Below are positions 44,896 through 55,450 of a stretch of 64,000 nucleotides of DNA, one piece after another. Numbering within the stretch: position 1 is the first letter of the stretch; every line of letters starts with the position of its first letter. A program made the translations under genes and the position numbers. The notes beneath the pieces were generated by a model that saw nothing but the letters and a program-made list of their open reading frames with translations, was not told the DNA's origin and did not search any database. Origin of the DNA: Trametes villosa (lineage: Eukaryota > Basidiomycota > Agaricomycetes > Polyporales > Polyporaceae); the NCBI GenBank assembly GCA_002964805.2, contig PUDQ02000032.1:930001-994000 (forward strand), read 5' to 3'.

Positions 44896-46109
44896 ATGAC
44901 AGACTACAGCAGCATCTCTGGCTCATTCGTCAAAGTATCAACTCCAGCGCCTTATGTTGCTTATGTTGAGCTTTCGCGGTGAGTACTGGCCAAAAAGACC
45001 CCTGGATGACGTGGCAGCGACTACGCATAAGTTACTGACTTGTATTCACAGGAACCCAGTAAATGCTTTCCATGAACCGTGAGTTAATAACATACGTGGT
45101 AGTTGGAAGAGGCTCACTGATGTGATATGACAGGTTCTGGACGGAGCTGGGACAGGTCTTCGACAAGATCAGCCAGGAACCCACTGTTCGAGCAGTCGTT
45201 CTTGCCTCCGCATTGCCCAAGTTCTTCTCTGCAGGGATCGACTGTAAGTCTATAAGCTCGCATTTACTCACTTTGTCGATGTTGCCATGATGATTTATGA
45301 CACTATCTCAGTTGCCGCGCTATCTCTCCCTACCAATGGTAGCGACCCCGCGCGGAACGCGCTGCACCTGCAGAAGCACATCCTCGACTTCCAGGGCTGC
45401 ATCTCGGCGATAGAGCGCTGCCCGTACCCTGTCATCGCAGCAGCGCACGGGATTGCGTTCGGACTCTCCGTGGACATCCTCTCTGCCTGCGACGTGCGTT
45501 ACGCAGCGACGAACACCGTTTTCGCTGTCAAGGTTCGGGGGTCCTGTCCGCTCAGTGCCCTCTACCTACTAATGAAACCATGTGCTTGTATAGGAAGTCG
45601 ACGTCGGACTGGCAGCCGACATCGGGACGCTCGCGCGCCTGCCCAAGGTCGCCGGGAACCACAGCCTGGTCCACGAGCTCGCGTACACCGGACGCAACTT
45701 CTCCGCCGCCGAGGCGGAGAAGATGGGCTTTGTCTCGCGCGTCGTGGAGGGCGGGCGCGACGAGGTCATCGCCGCGGTGCTCGACGTCGCGAAGCTCATC
45801 GCGGAGAAGTCGCCTGTCGCCGTGGCGGGGACGAAGCATATTCTGCTGCACGCGCGCGATCACACGTAAGTGCCGTGAGTGCTGGCGGACTGGCTCATAC
45901 TCAAGCGCTCTGCTCCCGACAGCGTTCGGGAGAACCTGGAGTATACCGCCGTGTGGAACAGCGCTATGCTGCAGACGCAGGTAGGTGCATACATGCGGGT
46001 CATAGTGGGCCCCGCGTGCTGACGGAGTTCGCAGGACCTCGCGGACGCTGTCAAGGCCGCCCAAAAGAAGCAGAAGCCCAAGTTCGGTCCTCTGGGCTCG
46101 AAGCTCTGA
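44896..46109 (+). CDS. ECH1: peroxisomal delta3,5-delta2,4-dienoyl-CoA isomerase (ECH1/Dci1-like)
   Basis: Crotonase-fold enzyme of unsaturated fatty-acid beta-oxidation, 281 aa. Seven exons: 44896-44978, 45052-45078, 45134-45243, 45312-45532, 45594-45865, 45923-45980, 46035-46109; exon 2 is only 27 nt. Motifs include the CoA-binding oxyanion loops (FFSAGIDFAAL, AAAHGIAFGLSVDILSACD) and VKEVDVGLAADIGTLARLPK, the hallmark of dienoyl-CoA isomerases with their acidic catalytic residues. The protein ends GPLGSKL, a canonical PTS1, so peroxisomal import is expected. It ends 460 bp upstream of the nitrite reductase start on the same strand, with no functional link. Confidence 0.9.
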
Positions 46110-46569
46110 ACTTTCCAGTAGGCTGAGTGCTCTTGTGTACTCTTGTATATTAGGTTTGGCATTGCTGCTCATTATCAGGATCTCCTTTGCTCGAAACGCG
46201 TCGGTTTTTGGGGATAAGCAACTGTCACACGGAAAACCTCCGGACCGTAGAGTTCGCGGGCGCTATCGATAAGCCGATCTACTCACCGCTTTGCTCTTCG
46301 AAACTTGCAGGTCAATCGCAGCGCCTTATCCGTCGCTATTCATGAACCCGGCTCCTGCCGCGTCGCGGGGTACTGATCCCACGAGAAGCCCTGTGTCGTG
46401 ATCCGTCGGGACGGTGAGGGACTCGTCGGAACTTCTTCGTGTACCCGGGAACAGGAGCGCTCGCGAACGGGCCATGGTGGTCCCTGGATCCAGCTCTTAT
46501 AGTCCTTCACAGCTCGTTGCGCAACCGCACAGCGGTAGCGCGTCTTACGCTCCCTCAAAGCTCGGCAGT
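46110..46569 (+). promoter_or_regulatory. nitrite reductase upstream region with GATA-type sites
   Basis: Contains GATAAG at 46213-46218, overlapping CTATCG and CGATAAG at 46263-46273, and CTTATC at 46325-46330. GATA factors of the AreA/NIT2 type bind HGATAR and activate nitrite reductase genes in other fungi; the overlapping pair fits that consensus on both strands. The link is inference from position. No perfect NirA-type CTCCGHGG site is seen. An in-frame ATG at 46474 lies in this region. Confidence 0.4.
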
Positions 46570-49500
46570 ATGGCGGAGAGTGCGTCGGAGTACAAGACGA
46601 TTGTGGTCGTCGGCCTGGGAATGGTCGGGATTGGTATGTTATCTGGTTATCTTCTGGATGAGCCGTTCTGAATTATGCTGTTTGTCTAGCCTTCATCGAG
46701 AAGCTTCTCGATTTGGACACATCCCGCAAGTACCGAATCGTGACATGCGGAGAAGAAGCACATCGTACGTTTCAAAGCTGGCACCGCTATCCGTGCTATG
46801 CTCACTGCCAATATCACCAGTGGCATACAACCGCGTCGCTCTAACTGAGTACTTCCAGCATCGGAACGTCGAGAAGCTATATCTCAACCCAGGCATGTAT
46901 CCCAACATGAAGCATGTTATCAGAGTGGCAAGCTGACAGTGGGGCCTCACAGCGGACTGGTATGCCAAACAGGATCCGACGCGGTTCTCCTTCCACGTTG
47001 GAGAGTCTGTCGCGTCTCTCGACCACGCCTCTCGTGAGGTGACCACCGACAAGGGTCGCACGATCTCGTACGACTACTGCGTGCTTGCCACGGGCTCCGA
47101 CGCTGCGCTCCCGAGCTATGCCGATCTTTCTATCCCTGGCGCCTTCGTCTACCGCAACATCTCTGATATTAACAGGCTCCTCGAGTATGCCGAAAAAGAA
47201 GAGATGAAGGACTGCTCGGTACGTATACCACTTACAAGGGGATCAATGGAGCGTCATGCTGAACGTATTCCATCTAGGCCGTAGTTCTCGGAGGTGGGCT
47301 GCTTGGTCTCGAGGCCGCAAAGGCCGTCTACGAACTTCCCTCCGTCAAGAACGTCACGATCATCCACAGGCAGCCGTACCCACTCTCCCGCCAGCTCGAC
47401 GCGCAGGGCGGCGAGATCGTCTTGCGTCGCATCGAGGCCATGGGCGTAACCTTCCTCGGCAGCGTCACGGTGCGCAAAGTCATCACCAACGACAGCGGCG
47501 CTTTGTCTGCTCTCGAACTCGACGACGGTTCCACGTTGGAGTGCAGCCTCGTTGTGTATGCGATCGGCATCTCCCCGCGCGACGATCTGGCCCGTGCCGC
47601 TGGGCTCACATGCGCGCCGCGTCGCGGAGTCGTTGTCGACGACCATCTGCAGACGAGCGCGCCGGACGTGTATGCAATCGGCGAGTGCGCGAGTTGGAAA
47701 AACAACACGTACGGGCTCATCGCACCCGGTATCGAGATGGCGGACATTCTCGCGTTCAACTTCACGCAGGCCCAAACGCAAGTTGGCGGCTTCCAGCTGC
47801 GACAGATGGTGAGTAGAACACATCGTCGACGCTACGAGAGAGTCCGCATGGGTCGGGTATGCTACTAACCATGTCCGAACTACAGAACAGCCCGGATCTG
47901 TCGACGAAATTGAAGCTGATGGGAGTCGACGTCAGTTGCGCAGTATCTTCCCAGGCTTTCCGCCGCTGACCGCTGCATCCTTGTTCTCAATGCAGGTAGC
48001 GTCCTTCGGTGACTACCTGGCGGAGCAACGCACCCGAACGACAGCAAGTTCACCACCTGCCAAGGATCGCGCCGCACAAGGCCCTGCCACAAGCGCAGCC
48101 ACAAAGCCGCACGACGCGTCCGCGCCGAAGAAACGCCACGGTGCCGCGGCCGCTGCAGACGGACCCGTAGAGGCCCTCACGTATCGCGATCCGTTCGCAG
48201 GTGTCTATAAGAAGTATGGTATAAGCCACAGTTCCTGGCCCGGGGCTGCCCTCGGCTGACCGCGCCGCGGCGCTGCGCGCCAGATACATCTTCAGCGCCG
48301 ATGGCAAGTACCTCCTGGGCGGGATGATGGTGGGCGACACGTCCGACTACGTCAAGCTAGTCGCGCTCGTGCGGAAGAAGGTGCGCGTCGGCTCGCAGGC
48401 TCCACGTGCGCGGTTAACCCTCTCTGGCGTCGCCCTCCGGCAGAAGCCCCTGGACGCGGTGCCGTCGCAGTTTATTCTCGGATCCCGCGCCGGGCAGGAC
48501 GACTCTGGCGCAGACCTCGACGACGACGCGCAGATCTGCAGCTGTCATGTACGTTGCCCTGCGCAGAGGCGCCTGTGGTATTTGTATTGACTGCCACCAC
48601 GCGCGCAGAACGTGTCAAAGGGCCGCATCGTGCAATGCATCAAGGATGGCGCCGAAAGCGTAGCCGATGTCAAGACCAAGACCAAGGCGGGATCGGGCTG
48701 TGGAGGATGTGCGTATGCTCCTCGATATAGCCCCTTGGAACGCCAACCGTGGCTGACAGTGCTGTCGCCCTGCAGGCGTGCCGCTGTTGACGAATATTGT
48801 GAAGGTACGTCGCGGCGCTCTATCGGGCGTCCAGTAAGAGATCCTATCACCGATGTTGTTTTCCACAGGCGGAGCTGAAGAAAGCAGGCGTCGCTGTGAA
48901 CAATAACTTGTGCCCTCACTTTGCGATGTCCCGGGCAGATCTGTTCAATGTGGTCAAGTGAGGCACACATGTCTCCATGCATCGTGCAGCATAAGCTAAT
49001 GCCCTCTACAGGATCAAGAAGCTGAAGACAATGCCTGCCATCATGGAGGCGGTGGGTACCAATCCGACGGCCTTGGGCTGCGAGATCTGCAAGCCAGCAG
49101 TTGGCAGCATTCTGTCATCTTTGTGGAACGAGCACATCATGGACCCGGCGCACCACGCGTGAGTTTCATTTGGTTCTCGTTCGGCTCATCTTCTGATGCG
49201 ATCTGGACCGCAGAAACCAGGATACGAATGATCGGTAACCAAATAAGCTACTCGAGTAATGTCGGAAGGAACCTAACCCTTGTTGTCCTTCCAGCTTCCT
49301 GGCGAACATTCAGCGTAACGGTCAGTCTCCTTTCGAACTTCCGGAAGTGATCCTCCGAGCCCTGACTCCTCTCTTCAGGAACCTTCTCCGTCGTCCCACG
49401 TGTGGCAGCGGGAGAGGTGCGAATGCCGTATGAGCGCTACTACGAGCTACTAACAGCATACATACTAGATCACCCCGGACAAGCTAGTTGTCCTGGGACA

Positions 49501-51388
49501 GGTAGCGAAGAAGTGTAAGCGTCATAGGTGTAACACACTTCTACGTACTGACTGATTTGCATAGACGGCCTATACACGAAGATCACTGGTGGGCAGCGCG
49601 TCGATCTGTTCGGCGCCGAGAAGGCGGACTTGCCCTCTATCTGGAAGGAACTAGTCGATGCAGGATTCGAGAGTGGGCATGCGTACGGTAAGCAGCTGTG
49701 CCTTCGCTGAGGGCGCGTAAACGGTCTTGATTAACCAACTACTCGGATAGGCAAGGCACTGAGGACGGTCAAGTCCTGTGTAGGGACGTCATGGTGTCGG
49801 TACGGGATCGGCGACTCCGTCGGGAGTATGTTGTTAAACTCGATCTAGCTCGCTCACCGTCCTGACACTGGTTCCGCAGTGGCTGTCCAGCTTGAGGAGC
49901 GCTACAAGGGCATCCGCTCTCCTCACAAGTTCAAAGGCGGTGTCAGCGGCTGCGTGCGCGAATGCGCGGAGGCCCAGGGCAAAGACTTCGGCCTCATCGC
50001 GACCGACAAAGGCTGGAACAGTGAGTGTCACAAGCCGTTGGTCCTTGCACTACTAACCTCGTTTTCAAGTCTACGTCTGTGGCAATGGCGGTCAGTGTAC
50101 CCTGCCTGTCGAACCTGAGTACCTCTTAACATGTGCTTGCTGCAGGCGCAAATCCTCGTCACGCAACTCTCTTCGCAGCGGACGTCCCTCCGTCTCGCGT
50201 AATCCGTATTCTGGACCGATTCGTAATGTACTACATACGCACGGCTGACAAGCTGATGCGCACGGCGCGCTGGTTGGAAGCGATGGAGGGAGGGATAGAG
50301 GTAAGTGGGCACGCTGATTCGAATGGTAAAGCTCCCGTTTCGTCACTAACTCGAACGTTCAGAAACTGCGCAAGGTTCTGCTGGAGGATGAGCTTGGCAT
50401 ATGTGCAGACCTCGAGCGCGACATGGACGACCTAGTTGGCACGTATGCCGACGAATGGAAAGCCGTCGTGAATGATCAAGAGCGGCAGCGCAAGTTCCGC
50501 CAGTTCGTCAACACGGTCAGTATCCGTCATTACTGTGGAGATAGGCACTCACTGACGATCCCTCCAGGATTCACGGGTGCCACAGATGGAGCAGATCGTT
50601 GAGCGAGGGCAGACACGTCCTGCGAACTGGACCAAAGACACTACTCCTCTCGTCCTGCACGAGACCGACATCGCCTCGCCCAAGGACCTGTGGAAGTGGC
50701 GGAAAGTGGCCACTGTGCATGATCTCACGCCTACGGAGAGTGGGACGACGTGAGGGCACGCCGCTTGGCAGTATATTCTTCTTGCGACTGACTACGCATA
50801 CGCAGGTCTGCCGCTGTACGGTACGGCGATAGTCAAATCGCCATCTTCCACGTTCCCGGCCGAGGTTATTTCGCAACGCAGCAGGTCCGCATACGCACGT
50901 TCTCACCTCGGGTTGTCAAGCTCATAAACGATGTCTTAACATAGATGTGTCCACACCGGCGGGCCTTTGTACTTGACCATGGGATCATCGGCGACGACCC
51001 CAAGACAGGGTCCGTCTATGTGTCGTGTTCGTACCTAACCTTGTTGCACTCTGCGGGAAGACTTACGATTATCCATTACACAGGCCCGATGCACAAGCGT
51101 AACTACGACCTGGCCTCCGGGGCATGCCTGAACGACGACTCGTACGGCATCATACCGTTTCAAGTCAGGGTGGATGGAGACGATCTTTCACTTCTTCTCC
51201 CCGAGGAAGGCGAGCTGGACGCCGTCATCGGCACCTCCAAGTGGATGGTCCGTCAAGCAACGGCGCAGCTTCTTAACACCTCAGCGGACGCTACTGTCGA
51301 GATCGTCGGTCCAACCGACGCCGCACTGGCCGAGAACGCCCCGGCTTGCGGCGGTACGTCCTGCGGTGACACGAAGCTCGAGTGGTGA
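46570..51388 (+). CDS. niiA: assimilatory nitrite reductase [NAD(P)H]
   Basis: Reduces nitrite to ammonium in the cytosol; 1094 aa from 27 exons. The N-terminal FAD/NAD(P)H part has VVVGLGMVGIAFIEKLL, VVLGGGLLGLEAAKAVYEL and DVYAIGECASW. A BFD-like [2Fe-2S] region has CSCHNVSKG and GCGGC. The siroheme/[4Fe-4S] domain has SCVGTSWC and GCVREC (C-x5-C and C-x3-C). A C-terminal Rieske domain has CPHRRAF and CPMHKRNYD. Exon ends: 46633, 46764, 46892, 47218, 47808, 47930, 48213, 48380, 48548, 48708, 48804, 48957, 49158, 49234, 49320, 49416, 49514, 49687, 49825, 50020, 50090, 50300, 50515, 50749, 50884, 51026, 51388. Several exons are 21-29 nt. Intron 3 (46893-46952) uses a GC donor. An upstream in-frame ATG at 46474 with good context could add 32 residues. 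No nitrate reductase or nitrate transporter gene is in the window. Confidence 0.93.
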
Positions 51389-51534
51389 ACAGATTGGTAT
51401 ATTACGAACCGATTGTGTAGACTAGCCGAAGGTACAGCCGGGACCCACCCGTACTCCAGAGACCCAGATGTACAATGTTACAACCTCGCGATAGGAATGA
51501 ATAAATCAGTGTACACTCCTTCCTCCTACTGCCC

Positions 51535-54500
51535 TCATGGCGAGTCCTCAATGAAGATACGGTCCACACCCGCCCAGTCCTCTGTGACGCCAGTCTGCTT
51601 CGCCTTCGTGACCTTCTCGCGCTCGAGCCAGTACTCCAGCTGGTCGTCGACCATGGCCGGCAACCACACCCGCTCCCTCGTGTCTGGCTCCGTGGTGGGC
51701 GAGAACCAGCGCGGCTTGTGCGGAGGCGCGCGGCCCTCTTCCCGGGCCTTCCGGACCGCGCGCTGGAATTCCTCCTGTTTGTTCTTGAGATCGTTGGCCC
51801 GCTCATACTTGCCGAGTTCGAACGCGCGTTGGTCAGGCCTCAGCCTGCAGTCGGTGGGACATACGAACGGCTTCAAGGTGTCGTTGGGGCAGTCGTTCAA
51901 GGTGATAGCGAAGGGCGTGAGGTTGAACGGCGCGGGGGGCTTGACAGAGTTCCTCCATAGTAGGATGTACTCGCTCGACGTAGTCGGCGAGCTCGGCGTC
52001 GGAACGTCGGGGTGTAGCTGGCCTACGCCAGTGCCGACCTGACGAGCGACGAGCTGGCTGTTCCAGCGCCCGGCGATTTCGTAAGTGACGTTTCCGTGAG
52101 TGTCTTGCACGTATCCAGAGATCTCATAGGCATCCTTCCCTCGCCAGCCGCGCGGCTTGAAGGTCAGGACACACTGATCCCCAGTACGATGGTTCGTGAT
52201 CTACGGGGCGTCCATTAGTATCACGCACGAGTGCGAGCATGAGAGGACTCGCGATCATATCTCCGTAGTGGTCGATGGTCGGCGATCCGAGGATGAACCC
52301 GGAGATGTTGGTGGTGACCTTCTTCCAGCTGTAATGCTCCACAACCTTCCCCTTCGCATGCGGACCCTTGGCCTTGGGGTAGTCGGGTGCCCGCTCCTCC
52401 GGGAGCAGGAGCTCGGCGTGCGCGATACCGGTGGGCCGGATCTCGAACGACTTGCCCATGAACTTGTTCTGCGCGTCGACCTCGCCGAAGTAGCGCCAGT
52501 GGGGAGACTCGGCCCAGCATGCGGAGATGGGAGGGTGGTGGCTGACCTGCTCCGATACGTAGCGGTACTCCTTGTCGAAGCGGACGTACTCAAACGTCTC
52601 GCTCTGGACGGGCGTCAGCTAGTGTGACGGACGACGATGAGGGAGCAAACATACGAGCATCGGGTTGAAGGGCTTGGCGATGCGGCCGATGGTGGAGGAG
52701 TAGTTGGACATGGCGAAGGCCGCCACGAATGCGATTCGCCGATGAGGGTCATTCTCAGCGTAGGCGGCGTCCACTACAAGGGGGTCAGATCTAGAACTCG
52801 ATACGACGGCAGACAGTACTCACAACACTCAGAGAACTCCATATCCTCCGCCTATGACCATGATGAGTACATGTACGTATGAGACGCTGGAGGCTACGCA
52901 CCATCCGCTGCAACATACTGGTCGGCTCGTTGAAGAACACCGGGAAGGAGATCTTCGTCAAGTCCTTGCCGATACTATTCTTCAACACCGCCCACAAGCT
53001 CATCGGCGGCCGGTCGTCGCTCGTAATCGCCAGACGGTCGCGCAGCTTCAGGTAGCCCTTGTAGACGTCCCTGCTGATGTAGAACTCCGTCCCGCCGGGG
53101 TGCATGAGCGACTGCGTGATGACGAGGTTCGGGAGTGTGTTCGACTCGATCGCATCGAAGAACTCGTCCTCCTCGTCGGTGTACGCCTCATCATCCTCGT
53201 CAGACAGCAGCTGGCCAGGGCTCTTGATGAGGGACAGTCGGCCAGTGGAGTGCGATGGCGAGGGAATGGGAGGGCGCTGGGGCGTCGGCCGTGGTGCTGT
53301 TGCGGCGGTGGGAGTCTTCGCCTCGGCTGGGGTACCCGGGTCTTCCGGTCGAGTAGCGGCCACGGCGGCGGCGGCGGCGGCAGCAGCAGCGGGTGCAATG
53401 ATGTTCTCCGCTGCCTGCGCGATGGAGGAGGAGAGGATGGGGGAGGCCACGATCTGCGACGTCCGACGGCGGACGGTGTCGCCGCCAGCGCTGGCGCTCG
53501 GGGCACGGCTCCTCCGGCGGAAACGACTACGCAGCTCCTGCTCGAGCTTGTCGCCCTCACGCACGACGGCCTGCAGACTCTCCTCCCATATGTTCTGGCG
53601 CTCGCGCTCACGCTCGAGCTTGCCCTTGTACCACTCCTCGCGGTCCTTGACCATGTGCACGTACTCGGTAAGCATACCCGCGACGGACGCGAACGTCTCC
53701 TCGATCGCCTTGTTGAGCTCGGCGACACGCGGGGTGCCGGGCACCTGCTGCGGGAGGCTGGAGAGGAGCTGCGAGGTGAGGTCGACCTGGGCGAGGAGCG
53801 CGTTGCCCTGCAGCTCGAACGCGTTGGCGTGTGGGGGCGCCTGCTGCATTGAGCCTGCGTCTGACGAGTCCTCGTTCTCGTCCTCGTCCGCGGGGTGGTC
53901 GCCTTCCTTCCGGTCGCTCATGTCCCCCGCATCGTCGCCGTCGCCCGCAGCAGAGCTCGGTGCGGACTGGAGCGCGCTCGCCGCCGGACGCTCCTTCCTC
54001 CGCGGGAAGTGCGACGCCCCACCGATGGATGACGCCGGCCGGAGGCTTGTCGCCTCGCTGTCCCCGCTCCGACGCTCCTGCTGCTCCCCCTCCCGCTTCG
54101 CGATCTCGATGCTCCGCTGGATAGCGGTGATCCAGCGCGTGGCTTCGACGGGATGGTTCGCCTTGAGGTACCACTTCTGCACGGACGAGTGGCCGCGGGA
54201 GGGCGTCGAGTGTACCTCGAAGCGCAAGCCGGAGGTGCCGTTCGGAACGGTGAGCACGGCGTTCTTCATCGCGACCGATCCGCGAGATGCTACGGTCTCA
54301 TCATCTTGGTGTCGGTAGTCTGCAAATAATCGGTGAGCATCGGGCGGATCGCAGAGGTGCGGGGCCACATACACGACAGAACTCCATTATGCAAAACGAA
54401 CCATCGGGCGTTGTATCCCTTCGCGACGTTCGTGTACTTGTTCAGGTAGCCCCTGAGCTCCGGAGGTTCATGCGAGGGTTCCGAGATGAGCGAGTTGTCC

Positions 54501-55450
54501 TGGTTGGTAACTGGATACGCGGAGGGTGTCAAAACATAGCGGACGGAAGGACAGATCGATGCGCATACACTGTCGCAGGAATGCCCGCACACGGTCGTCC
54601 TTGCCGGCGCTGTCGTACACCGCGCGGCCGCGCCGGTCCCGCACGAAGATGTCCGCGCCGGCCCGCACCGCAAGCTCGATTAGGCGCAGGTCCTTGCGGC
54701 GCGCCGCCTCGTGCAGCAGCGTGCGGCCGGAGGCGTCATCAAGATAAGAGAGATCGACAAGGCGAACGCGCGGTGACGAGAGGAGCTTCACGAGCGCCTC
54801 CGGGGGAGACGCGGAGGGCGGCGAGAGGATGTACGTCCGCAACAGCGATCGATACGACGCGGTGAGGAACGCCCTCGAGTCTAAACGATCAAGTTTGTGA
54901 GATGGCCCGCGCGATAGCGACGGCGACCGAGCGAGCCTCTCGGGACTTACCGCGGATGGCGCGGATGGTCTCCTTCCCTCTAGCCACTTCTAGGGCCGTC
55001 TTGCCGTTGGCGTCGCGCAGACTATCGTCGATGCCTTCTTGGTCGAGCAACAGGTTCACGACGTCCGTTCGTGACAAAGACGCAGCGAGGTGCAGCGCGG
55101 TCGTCCCAGATCCTGGTGGGTACACGGCGTTGGGTGATATTGATCGGTGGGATAATAGTAGGGAAATTGTATCGCCTGACGGAGCGATGAGCCAATTTTT
55201 CACAGCAAGCAGGGCGCCCGGACTTACATGAAGCACATCGAATTGCCAGATGGAGTGCCGCGGCACCGAGGTCAACATCGCTTTCAGAGGACGTCCGCCG
55301 GTCCTTGGTGATATCCGCCAAGAAAGGATGGATCCGCGCAGGGTCCCCTGAATGCCATCTATCAGCACCTCCATGCAAATTTTCAGTGCAGGCTTTCTTA
55401 CCACTTCGCAGCGCGGAAAGCAACCTGACCTGATATAGCGAGTCCAGCAT
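51535..55450 (-). CDS. oxysterol-binding protein, Osh1/Osh2 type (ankyrin-PH-FFAT-ORD)
   Basis: Lipid-transfer protein for ER contact sites, 1141 aa. Exons: 55450-55402, 55347-55228, 55175-54951, 54880-54569, 54510-54373, 54319-52902, 52851-52824, 52773-52655, 52603-52253, 52200-51535. In order: ankyrin-like repeats (TTALHLAASLSRTDVVNLLL, GRTLLHEAARRKDLRLIELA); a PH domain (LRGYLNKYTNVAKGYNARWF to NHPVEATRWITAI); a coiled coil; an Ala/Pro-rich linker; an FFAT motif in an acidic setting (DEEDEFFDAIES, about residue 668) for VAP binding; and the ORD with its signature EQVSHHPPISA (about 817). The 52-nt intron 52252-52201 has a GC donor, a TACTAAT branch site and a normal AG; it restores the family match HYGDM-I-ITNHRTGDQ. 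Exon 7 is 28 nt. Confidence 0.92.
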
